A stretch of DNA of 6,676 bases from an uncultured Ruminococcus sp. (GCA_902797495.1 CADBTH010000115.1:1-6676); one strand, 5' to 3'. Positions 1-6,254 are shown, counted from the stretch's first letter. The notes: generated from the sequence alone by a model not told the origin. Program-made: numbers and translations.

Positions 1-725
1 GCGTATTCCTTTGCGCGATCCTCTCCGCATTTTTTCAGCACGCTCTCGTCGCAGGCAAGCTCCGTGTCTGCGAGAAAGAGCTTCAAAAAGATCCACGCGA
101 AAGGGTTGAACCAGTGTACGACCGTTACGGCTATCGCCGCGACGCGGAAGAAGTTGTCACCCCGCCTGATATGCGCTCTCTCGTGCATCAGAATGAACGA
201 GTTGTCGCGCCCTTTAAGATAGGTCGGCAGAATTATCCTCGGTCGGAGAACTCCGTAAAGCGCGGGCGACGTGACCTTATCGGAATAGTATATCCCGTCC
301 GCGTTCTCAGCCCCTCTCAACTCCCTCATCGTCACGATATAGATCAGGGTCAGTGCGATAGCTCCTGCGAGCGCGACGGTCAGCCATATCGCGGACGATA
401 CTTCAAAGATCTTTTTCAATAGATCTGTCTTGTAGACGATCGGAAAATAGCTGTCAGCCGCCGATATGGTGTTTTTCATCGTCAAGCCAATGTCTCCGCT
501 CTGATAAACGACAACTGTCTTTATCCTCGCGCTGTCGAGAAGCGCCATAAGGCTGAAGGGGCTGTTGACGCCGAAGGGAAGGAGAAAGCGCAGGTACGGC
601 GCCGCCCACAGTATCCTCACGAACCTGCGCGGTATCGGTTTTATAAGCCTTATGAGCATGACGACGGCGCCGACGAGTGTCGCCGACACGCTCATGTTGA
701 AGACCCAGTAGAAAACGTCAGCCAT
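1..725 (-). CDS. M56-family (BlaR1/MecR1-type) membrane metallopeptidase, C-terminus cut by window edge
   Basis: My own reading of the minus strand from the ATG at 725 gives about 241 open codons running off the left edge, beginning MADVFYWVFNMSVSATLVGA. It has the M56 hallmarks: hydrophobic N-terminal segments (about residues 8-25 and 38-60), another at about 111-132, the zinc site HERAH at residues 181-185 (HExxH), VHWFNPFAW at 203-211 and ELACDE at 222-227, where the Glu is the expected third zinc ligand. In BlaR1/MecR1 this domain is activated by an extracellular sensor and removes the cognate BlaI/MecI repressor. Here the sensor part, if any, lies outside the window, so the signal is unknown. 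The start is 4 nt after the stop of the repressor gene, and the ribosome binding site (GAGGTGAGGG) overlaps that stop, so translation is probably coupled. The family call is firm; an antibiotic-sensing role is not shown. Confidence 0.93.
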   Translation of the reverse strand, partial: MADVFYWVFNMSVSATLVGAVVMLIRLIKPIPRRFVRILWAAPYLRFLLPFGVNSPFSLMALLDSARIKTVVVYQSGDIGLTMKNTISAADSYFPIVYKTDLLKKIFEVSSAIWLTVALAGAIALTLIYIVTMRELRGAENADGIYYSDKVTSPALYGVLRPRIILPTYLKGRDNSFILMHERAHIRRGDNFFRVAAIAVTVVHWFNPFAWIFLKLFLADTELACDESVLKKCGEDRAKEY

Positions 726-729
726 TCCC

Positions 730-1083
730 TCACCTCTTGTCGATCATGGCGCGAAGCTCCGCTATATCCTCGTCGGACAGCTTCTCGTCCTCGAGGAGCG
801 CCGAAAACAGGGCTTTCTTCGATCCGCCGAACAATCTCTCGGCAAGACGGCGCGTCTCCGTTTTCTGCGCCTCACGGCGCGACACGAGCGACGTACAGAC
901 AAATCCCGGATCTTCCCTCTTTACAACACCCTTTTCCACGAGCTTCTTAACGACCGTGTACGTCGTGTTCTTGTTCCATCCGAGAGATTCCGCCGCCGCG
1001 ACGCTTATATCCTTCGCGCTGACCGGCTCGCGCTCCCACACTATCTCCATGACCTTCAGTTCGCTGTCAAACAGTTTTTCCAT
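730..1083 (-). CDS. BlaI/MecI/CopY-family winged-helix transcriptional repressor
   Basis: This 117-residue protein has the full length usual for BlaI/MecI repressors. Residues 5-16 (FDSELKVMEIVW) match the conserved first helix. Residues 22-34 and 37-51 (WNKNTTYTVVKKLVEKG) form the helix-turn-helix, with the recognition helix in the TTYTVVKKL stretch, and residues 53-65 form the wing. The C-terminal part, with LSDEDIAELRAMIDKR, is the dimerisation helix region. Such repressors bind palindromes as dimers and are inactivated by proteolysis triggered by the partner M56 protease encoded next door. The region aligned to the staphylococcal Asn-Phe cleavage site reads roughly LFSALLE, so the exact scissile pair is not conserved. 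The gene is first in its operon behind a strong promoter overlapped by two palindromes, implying autorepression. The target gene family cannot be told from the sequence. Confidence 0.95.
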   Translation of the reverse strand: MEKLFDSELKVMEIVWEREPVSAKDISVAAAESLGWNKNTTYTVVKKLVEKGVVKREDPGFVCTSLVSRREAQKTETRRLAERLFGGSKKALFSALLEDEKLSDEDIAELRAMIDKR

Positions 1084-1097
1084 ATCTTCCGCCTTTC

Positions 1098-1115
1098 AGA
1101 CTATTTCTATAGTCT
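1098..1115 (-). promoter_or_regulatory. BlaI-type operator O2 (perfect palindrome over transcription start region)
   Basis: The minus strand reads AGACTATAGAAATAGTCT: a perfect 7-bp inverted repeat (AGACTAT/ATAGTCT) around a 4-nt spacer. It lies just downstream of the -10 box and 15 nt before the repressor start codon, a suitable place for a dimeric BlaI-family repressor to block initiation. Its half-site is shared with the second palindrome beside it. Binding by the adjacent repressor is inferred from position and symmetry. Confidence 0.85.
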
Positions 1116-1134
1116 ATACTATCACAATAGTCTA
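1115..1134 (-). promoter_or_regulatory. BlaI-type operator O1 (palindrome over -10 and spacer)
   Basis: The minus strand reads TAGACTATTGTGATAGTATA: 8-bp arms around a 4-nt spacer (TGTG) with one mismatch. The arm TAGACTAT is identical to that of the neighbouring operator, and the palindrome centres are 18 bp apart, just under two helical turns. This site covers the -10 box and part of the promoter spacer, so occupancy would exclude RNA polymerase. The mismatched position falls within the -10 hexamer, as if symmetry was traded for a good TAGTAT. Confidence 0.82.
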
Positions 1135-1144
1135 CGTTTGTCAA
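1116..1144 (-). promoter_or_regulatory. Sigma-A-type promoter of the repressor/protease operon
   Basis: On the minus strand a consensus -35 box TTGACA (1144-1139) is followed, after exactly 17 nt, by a -10 box TAGTAT (1121-1116, one mismatch to TATAAT). Start of transcription is expected near 1108-1110. The 5' leader to the start codon at 1083 is therefore only about 25 nt and includes a Shine-Dalgarno sequence (AAAGG, 8 nt before the ATG). The promoter begins only 4 nt beyond the U-tract end of the upstream operon's terminator. Confidence 0.9.
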
Positions 1145-1148
1145 GACC

Positions 1149-1187
1149 AAAAACAAAAGATCCCGAAAAACGGGATCTTTTGTTTTT
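1149..1187 (-). terminator. Intrinsic terminator of the upstream operon, possibly bidirectional
   Basis: A perfect 17-bp inverted repeat (arms 1149-1165 and 1171-1187, minus strand AAAAACAAAAGATCCCG and its complement) closes on a 5-nt loop at 1166-1170. In the minus direction the hairpin core GATCCCG/CGGGATC is followed by TTTTGTTTTT, a proper U-rich tail, and it sits 11 nt after the stop codon of the 67-residue gene. Because the flanks are A-rich on one side and T-rich on the other, it could also stop plus-strand transcription, although no plus-strand gene is seen here. Confidence 0.93.
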
Positions 1188-1198
1188 ATGAACGGTCT

Positions 1199-1402
1199 TT
1201 ACTGCTCTAACGTCTTTGTCGTGTCGAATTTTTCGTTCAGCTCCTTGACCGCGGAGTAATACGCTTCCCACGCTTCGAGGAGTCTGTCCGGATTCGTTTC
1301 CGGCATGAGCGCGCTCTGCAGCTTGTCAAGCTCTTTGTCGAGCATCTTTTTGATTATCTCGAGCTTTTGCTTTTCGCTGAGTATCGAATTGTAATCGGGC
1401 AT
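1199..1402 (-). CDS. Small helical protein of unknown function (67 residues)
   Basis: I do not recognise this protein. The ATG at 1402 (MPDYNSILSEKQ...) is preferred because AGGTG (1413-1409) stands 6 nt before it. A GTG at 1411 would add three residues but overlaps that ribosome binding site. The sequence is highly charged and reads as two amphipathic helices, about residues 7-34 (SILSEKQKLEIIKKMLDKEL...) and 41-60 (DRLLEAWEAYYSAVKELNEKF), separated by a Pro/Asn turn (MPETNP), so a helical hairpin or coiled-coil adaptor is plausible. There are no cysteines, signal peptide or membrane segment. It is the last gene of the operon, 24 nt after the metalloprotease gene and 11 nt before the terminator, suggesting that it serves as a partner or regulator of the upstream proteins. 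That role is inference. Confidence 0.72.
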   Translation of the reverse strand: MPDYNSILSEKQKLEIIKKMLDKELDKLQSALMPETNPDRLLEAWEAYYSAVKELNEKFDTTKTLEQ

Positions 1403-1408
1403 CGTTTT

Positions 1409-1413
1409 CACCT
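1409..1413 (-). promoter_or_regulatory. Ribosome binding site that decides the 67-residue gene's start
   Basis: AGGTG on the minus strand lies 6 nt upstream of the ATG at 1402. The last three bases of this motif are the alternative GTG start at 1411, which itself has only a weak AAAGA upstream. The spacing favours the ATG. Confidence 0.65.
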
Positions 1414-1426
1414 GTCTTTCGAATGA

Positions 1427-2503
1427 TTATTTGCTTTTGACCACGAACGGAGTGTCGCCCTTGGTCATAGCTTTTTTGGACAGCGGATACTCGTCGACGT
1501 ACGCTCTGAATCCGCGGCCGTACTCGTCGCTACGCTCTGCGGTCACGGCTTCTTCTCTCTCGGCGATCCGTTTCTCGCCGATCAGGTACAGATACTGTAT
1601 CTCCGCCCATTTTGCCATTCCTTCGATCTCTTCGATCGTATGGCCCTTGATCTTTTTCTTCTTTTTTCTCTGCTTATATTCGTTCCAGTTGGTGAACTGC
1701 CAGATATGAGTCAGCTCGTGAGCGATCGTCGCAGTTACCGAGAGGAGCGGCGCGCTGTTCTCGAGGTATATCGCGTAGCCTTGCTTTTCAAAGGTCGCGC
1801 AGCCGAGGATGAGGATGCTCTGATCGTCATGAGAGCCGATCTGTATCTTCATCTTTTTCTTCAGCTTTCTCTCGTCAACGAAATACACGTTGACGTCCGC
1901 GTCGAGAGAGACGTCGAAGAAAGTCTCCATGTTCTTGCGAACGCGCTGATAAATCTTATTCAGCTGTTCCTCGGTTTTTACGATAGAACGCGAGCAGACG
2001 GTACATCTCTTTCGTCCGTCCTTGAGGCGGTAGTAGTCAGCGCCCGTGATCTCGCGGCCGCAGTATGAGCACCACAGATTGCTCTTGCCGTTCTTCGCTT
2101 TTCCCTCGTTGACGGCGGCGTAGTCCTTGCCCACGCGCGCCTGCGAAAGCTCGCCTCCGTTGAAGCCTATGTTCGACAGAAACTCGCGCGTACCCGCAAG
2201 ATCGAGGGAAGACGGTACTTCTTCCCCGCCGTACAGCATATAGTACCTTTTTTCATAGGGGATCGGCGCGCGCTTGCCGTCTTCGATCTGAAGCGGCGCG
2301 TCAGTATCCGCCGGCGCGTCCGGCGCAGTCTCGTTCGCGACGTCACCGGCGCTCTCTTCCGCGCCTTTCTCGGGCAACGCTTCCGCGGTCTCTTCTTCCG
2401 GGGCGACCGCCTCTTCCGTCATTTCGACTGCCTGCTCGGTTTCCGTGAGTTCTTCTGTCTCGGGGGAGTTCTCTTCTATGAATCCCATTTCCGTGTTATC
2501 CAT
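1427..2503 (-). CDS. Zinc-ribbon gluzincin metalloprotease, DA1-like, with acidic disordered N-terminus
   Basis: The 358-residue protein has three parts. Residues 1-75 are acidic and low in complexity (Glu/Ala/Thr/Pro), probably disordered. Residues 145-170 form a CxxC-x18-CxxC zinc ribbon (CSYCG ... CTVCS). Residues 180-310 carry the peptidase: HELTH at 262-266 supplies two zinc-binding His and the catalytic Glu, and Glu294 in IEGMAKW is the likely third ligand, 28 residues later. HExxH followed by an EG-containing helix, behind a LIM-like ribbon, resembles the DA1 family of LIM-domain peptidases, known in plants as ubiquitin-regulated proteases. There is no signal peptide or membrane helix, so the enzyme is probably cytoplasmic. 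A lysine run (about 280-286) lies between HELTH and Glu294. The ATG overlaps the preceding stop by 8 nt and has AGGAGG 9 nt upstream. The metalloprotease call is strong; the DA1 kinship is moderate; the substrate is unknown. Confidence 0.85.
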   Translation of the reverse strand: MDNTEMGFIEENSPETEELTETEQAVEMTEEAVAPEEETAEALPEKGAEESAGDVANETAPDAPADTDAPLQIEDGKRAPIPYEKRYYMLYGGEEVPSSLDLAGTREFLSNIGFNGGELSQARVGKDYAAVNEGKAKNGKSNLWCSYCGREITGADYYRLKDGRKRCTVCSRSIVKTEEQLNKIYQRVRKNMETFFDVSLDADVNVYFVDERKLKKKMKIQIGSHDDQSILILGCATFEKQGYAIYLENSAPLLSVTATIAHELTHIWQFTNWNEYKQRKKKKKIKGHTIEEIEGMAKWAEIQYLYLIGEKRIAEREEAVTAERSDEYGRGFRAYVDEYPLSKKAMTKGDTPFVVKSK

Positions 2504-5500
2504 TGTTCACGTCCTCCTCTTCGGCAGATTCTTCATTATGTTCGGGTGCGGAATCAACGTCCGCAGTTTCGACCATATCGTTTTCAATGGCGTCGGCGTC
2601 CTGCGCGGTTTCCCGCTCATCGCTCACGTCCGCCGCGTCTTCCGCCGGCAGGTCTTCGGTCTTCTTCGCCTTTTCGGCTTTGGCGTCCGCCTTCGCCTGC
2701 CGCTTTGCCTCTTTCGCAAGCCTCTTTGCTTCCTTCTTTTCGGCGGCGAGACGGCGTTTTTCCTCTTTGCGAAGAGCCTTCAGCGCCTTCTTGTCGAGAG
2801 GCTTTTCGGGCTCCGTCTGCGCGTCGTCGCCCTCGCAGGTCGCGGCTTTTTCCTCTGCCGCTTCGGCGGGCTCTGCGTTTTCGCCGTTTTCGGCTGCCGT
2901 GGTTTCGGCATCTCCTTCGGACACGGGTGCGCCATCTCCGTTGTCGACGGCGTCGGCGCTGTCGCCCGTTTCGGTCTTTTCTTCCTCGGCGGCGTCCTTA
3001 TCTTTCTTTCTGAACAGACCCGCAATCTTTCCGAAGAAGCCTTTTATTCCGCCCGCGATGCGCGCGAAAACGTTCTTCTTTTTCTCGGGTTCCGCCGCGG
3101 CGTCCGCGGTCTCTTCCTGTTTCGCCGCAGCCTTGGACTTCTTCGGAGCCTCAGCCTCCTCGCGCTGACGGCGTATGCTCTCTTCGATCATTTCGTCGTT
3201 CCACTTGAGGTAGTCCGCGGCGATCTCGAGGATCCTTCCGAGATTTCTCTCGACCGCAACGAGCAGACCGATATCGAGCTGGCTGTCTTCTATGACGTAG
3301 ATCGCCTTGTCGGGTTCTACGGACTCGTCGCTTTCGGGAAGCTGGATATGGTACGACAGGGGCGTCGAGCCGTCATCCTCGTATTTAAGCTCGGTGACGG
3401 CCGAAATGTACGCCTGATTCTCCGCGAACATTGTGCGGAATATCTCGTTGAACAGAGCCGTCAGCGTGAGACGGACGCCGTCCGTGAAGTTTTCCCCGCA
3501 CTTGGAGAAGTCGATCTTCAGCACCTGCTTGTTGTAGTAAACGCGCTTCGGAACGTCGTTGATATCGATGCGCCTTGCGCCCTTGAAATCATTGTACGCG
3601 TCCATCTTCCAATAAGACGGTGTGCTGACCTCGAAGTCGGCGAACTGATAATGAACGTCGACGTTGTTTACGGTCTTCAGCGTTCCCATCTCGCCGGAAG
3701 GTCTGAAGCTGTTGAACTTATAGTATCTCACCTGCCTGTAAGCGGGGCGTCCTTTGATATGCTCGGACGCGCGGCGGATGAGCATCTGATTGCCCGACGT
3801 CACGGAGAGCATTTCATAATACTTTCCGTTCAGCGTGAAGAACTGACCGGGCAGATATTTCTGAATGATGTGGCCCTTAAGCTCGCTTCCGAGATACTGG
3901 TCTTCCTTGTCCTGCTCGGCGATATAGCTTGCGGACTCGAAGTCCTGAAGGATTATCCTGCGAAATCTCTCGTCGTCGATCTTCCAGGTGTCCTCGAACT
4001 TGCCGATCTCTTCGTTGTACTTGCGGTCGAACACGAGGGTGCTCTCTTTGAAGAATTCAACCTTCGCGTTGGTCTGAGGATCGGTCCTGACGATGACGCA
4101 GTTTCCGTTATCGTCAAGCTCGCTCTTTCCGTCGCCGCAAAGGATCGCGCACAGCTCTCTCCAGAATACGACGGCGCGTTTTTCCTTTATGAGTTCTTTG
4201 TCAAAGTCGGACGCGGCGACTCCGATCAGCTTCAGCTCTTTTACGAGGCGCGCTTCACTCACTCCGTCGACGCAAAGCCTCAGGCAGATCACGAGAAGCG
4301 CGTTTCTCTTCGTGCGCGCAAAATCGGCGGAAATATACGGTATCGCCTTCGCGTCTACGTCGAAGAGGGTGTCGTTGACCGACATATATTCGCGGAGCAG
4401 ATACTCCGACGAGATGACGTTAACAAAGCCCTGATCCTCCGCGAGCGTTGCGAAGATGCGCTTCATTTCAAACAGGTTGTTCTGCTCGTCCTCGACCGTG
4501 ACGTAGACGTTATCCGTTACGCGCTGGTCGCATAGATTGAAGGACGTGCGGAAGAACTTGTCGAAGCTCTCCTGAGTCGCGGGAAGATTAGCATAGTGAA
4601 GGAGCTGATAGTAGTACTGTCTCGAGATCCAGTGCTGGTCGGTGACGGGATAAGCGTCGCCGCCGAACCACACGGTGCCGTCGACCTGCTTGTTGAGCGC
4701 GGCGAAGGACAGCTCCGTTCCAAGACCGAGATAACGCGAAACGCCCGATACGATCCTGTGCTGCACGTAGTCCATATCGGATTTCCAGCACATATACGAA
4801 TTCGTGCCGTGAGTATGTTCCGTCGCCGATACCTCGGTCAGATTCGTCATCAGTATATGGGAGAGGGAGTCGACGAGTCCGTCGCAGTTCTTGTCGACTG
4901 AACAGTATACGACCTGCCTCTCGGGATCGAAGCACTTGACGAGCAAATTCAGTCCCACCTGAGCCGTCGTGACGAGGCGGGAAGGCTCTACGAGCACTAC
5001 GAAGTTTACTTTTTTAAGGAACGCGTTGTTCGCGCGGTGAAGATCGAGGTTGTGTACTCCGGTGCGGGTGATGATACCGATATCGGGCATCTCCTCGTTT
5101 TTGTCGACGCCGTCCTTCAGCTCTTCGATCTTCCACATATCCGGAACGTTCGATACCGAGAACATACCCTCGCGGCACCACTCGGCGAGGTCTTCCGTCG
5201 TTCCGTGCCGTCCGAGGACGACGAGAACTTTGCCGCCGTCGAGGAGCGTGCGGTTCATCGCGTAGAAGGCGTAGGGGACAAGCTTATAGTAGAACGGGGT
5301 GTTGAAGAGCTTGCTCTTTCCGTTCGCCAGTTCGTAGCCCGACTTGACGTAATCGGTGTCGACCTTCAGTCCTCTGTTCATCTTCTCGCGGATGAAGCTT
5401 GCGTAGTTGCGTCCGAGATGGGTGTCCGTCTCGTCGAGCGCGTTCAGAATATCCTCCGCCGAATCCTCGACCGAGCCGAGCCCCTCCTCCGCCGTCGTTC

Positions 5501-6254
5501 CGTCCGCGGAAAGTTTGTCGCCGAAAAGCTCTGCAAGAGGCTTGCGGAGCACCGCATAGCACGTAGTTCTCGTCGACTGCTCTTCGTCAAACTTCATCGA
5601 GGTCTCGTATTCGTCCTTGCGGAGTCCGTCGAGATAGAACGCCGCCTCGCCGATAACGATAATGGCGAATACCGGATAGAACGGATACGTGATAAGCCCG
5701 TACTTGCAGAGGAAGCAGGTCAGTATCATCGCGGCGATCGAGATCGCGGCTCCCGCGCAGTAAGCGGTTTTAAGATACGTGCGGGTCTGACCGTGGTGAT
5801 TTCTTATGTACCAGACGTTCTTGTCTTCGTTGTATTCGTAGAATACGTTGATCAGTCTGTTCTTCGGATCGGGCGCCGCTTTATCGCGTTTGAAGAACGC
5901 GAGAATGATCTTCTTCACGATGACGTAAAGGAGCAGGATCAGCGTGTTGAAGACGATCAGAACTACCCATACGAGATAGTTCGATATCATCCTGCGCACG
6001 AACTCGCTCGCGCTGTCAAGGTGCAGTTTGAGAAGCAGATCGGATATGAGTCCCAGAAGCTTCAGAAGAAGTCCGCTGATCTTTTCCGTGAATATCGCGG
6101 TCACGATCGCGTAAAGAGCTGCGAACGCGGGCATGAAGAACTGACGGCATCTGATCTCTTTTTTAAGATTGACTTTGTTGTTCCTTCTCATGAAGAAGAG
6201 GAACGGCAAAAAGGAGGCTATAAGTATTAACAGAAACAAGACGTTTTTATTCAT
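2496..6254 (-). CDS. Five-pass membrane protein with degenerate SF2-helicase-like body and charged C-terminal tail
   Basis: This 1252-residue protein has hydrophobic segments at about residues 4-22, 38-56, 94-113, 164-185 and 190-208. Positive residues after segments 1, 3 and 5 predict that the large remainder faces the cytoplasm. Residues 300-480 read like a decayed superfamily 2 helicase: a GKS-containing TPFYYKLVPYAF stretch (312-330), KVLVVLGRHGTTEDLAEW (342-359) as motif Ia-like, PDIGIITRTGVHNLDL (390-405), FVVLVEPSRL (418-427) where DEAH is expected, and VVYCSVD (448-454) where SAT is expected. Residues 795-848 and 985-1018 (IYVIEDSQLDIGLLVAVERN...) recall the late domains of MrfA/YprA-type helicases (DUF1998-like) without the cysteines. 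Residues 575-660 I do not recognise. The tail has a basic amphipathic helix (1061-1084), an Ala/Lys/Glu helix (1153-1198) and an acidic end. ATP hydrolysis looks unlikely. The start has GGAGG 9 nt upstream and overlaps the preceding stop by 8 nt. Gene reality is certain; the fold is a hypothesis. Confidence 0.82.
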   Translation of the reverse strand: MNKNVLFLLILIASFLPFLFFMRRNNKVNLKKEIRCRQFFMPAFAALYAIVTAIFTEKISGLLLKLLGLISDLLLKLHLDSASEFVRRMISNYLVWVVLIVFNTLILLLYVIVKKIILAFFKRDKAAPDPKNRLINVFYEYNEDKNVWYIRNHHGQTRTYLKTAYCAGAAISIAAMILTCFLCKYGLITYPFYPVFAIIVIGEAAFYLDGLRKDEYETSMKFDEEQSTRTTCYAVLRKPLAELFGDKLSADGTTAEEGLGSVEDSAEDILNALDETDTHLGRNYASFIREKMNRGLKVDTDYVKSGYELANGKSKLFNTPFYYKLVPYAFYAMNRTLLDGGKVLVVLGRHGTTEDLAEWCREGMFSVSNVPDMWKIEELKDGVDKNEEMPDIGIITRTGVHNLDLHRANNAFLKKVNFVVLVEPSRLVTTAQVGLNLLVKCFDPERQVVYCSVDKNCDGLVDSLSHILMTNLTEVSATEHTHGTNSYMCWKSDMDYVQHRIVSGVSRYLGLGTELSFAALNKQVDGTVWFGGDAYPVTDQHWISRQYYYQLLHYANLPATQESFDKFFRTSFNLCDQRVTDNVYVTVEDEQNNLFEMKRIFATLAEDQGFVNVISSEYLLREYMSVNDTLFDVDAKAIPYISADFARTKRNALLVICLRLCVDGVSEARLVKELKLIGVAASDFDKELIKEKRAVVFWRELCAILCGDGKSELDDNGNCVIVRTDPQTNAKVEFFKESTLVFDRKYNEEIGKFEDTWKIDDERFRRIILQDFESASYIAEQDKEDQYLGSELKGHIIQKYLPGQFFTLNGKYYEMLSVTSGNQMLIRRASEHIKGRPAYRQVRYYKFNSFRPSGEMGTLKTVNNVDVHYQFADFEVSTPSYWKMDAYNDFKGARRIDINDVPKRVYYNKQVLKIDFSKCGENFTDGVRLTLTALFNEIFRTMFAENQAYISAVTELKYEDDGSTPLSYHIQLPESDESVEPDKAIYVIEDSQLDIGLLVAVERNLGRILEIAADYLKWNDEMIEESIRRQREEAEAPKKSKAAAKQEETADAAAEPEKKKNVFARIAGGIKGFFGKIAGLFRKKDKDAAEEEKTETGDSADAVDNGDGAPVSEGDAETTAAENGENAEPAEAAEEKAATCEGDDAQTEPEKPLDKKALKALRKEEKRRLAAEKKEAKRLAKEAKRQAKADAKAEKAKKTEDLPAEDAADVSDERETAQDADAIENDMVETADVDSAPEHNEESAEEEDVNNG
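2513..2518 (-). promoter_or_regulatory. Ribosome binding site of the metalloprotease gene, inside the upstream coding end
   Basis: AGGAGG on the minus strand lies 9 nt before the ATG at 2503 and is encoded by the Glu-Glu-Asp codons at the end of the 1252-residue protein. Together with the 8-nt start/stop overlap it points to translational coupling of the two genes. Confidence 0.8.

Noticed and set aside
114..422. 102-codon plus-strand open frame
   Set aside because: It lies opposite the M56 peptidase reading frame, which shows clear HExxH and ELACDE motifs on the minus strand.
1084..1198. A riboswitch or small RNA in the intergenic region
   Set aside because: The only strong structures are the operator palindromes at the promoter and the terminator hairpin. 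The repressor leader is too short (about 25 nt) for a riboswitch.
737..1210. 157-codon plus-strand open frame through the repressor gene, promoter and terminator
   Set aside because: It is Ser/Phe-rich, antisense to a textbook BlaI protein, and runs straight through a terminator hairpin.
1199..1402. The 67-residue protein as a WXG100 (type VII secretion) substrate
   Set aside because: It is a helical hairpin, but it is shorter than the usual 100 residues and has no W-x-G in the turn (the turn reads MPETNP). No FtsK/EssC-type ATPase is present in the window.
2445..4535. Very long open frame (696 codons) on the plus strand opposite the membrane protein and protease genes
   Set aside because: It is antisense to well-supported genes, has Arg/Leu/Val-rich composition without domains, spans the junction of two real genes and lacks a convincing ribosome binding site. 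It is a GC-driven shadow of the true frame.
5037..6230. 397-codon plus-strand open frame
   Set aside because: It is antisense to the membrane segments and helicase-like part of the 1252-residue gene. Its charged, motif-free sequence is typical of a complementary shadow.
2496..6254. The large protein as an active type VII secretion or FtsK-type ATPase
   Set aside because: No Walker A GxxxxGKS/T with a matching Walker B is seen, and the order of motifs fits a decayed SF2 helicase better than a tandem FtsK ATPase.
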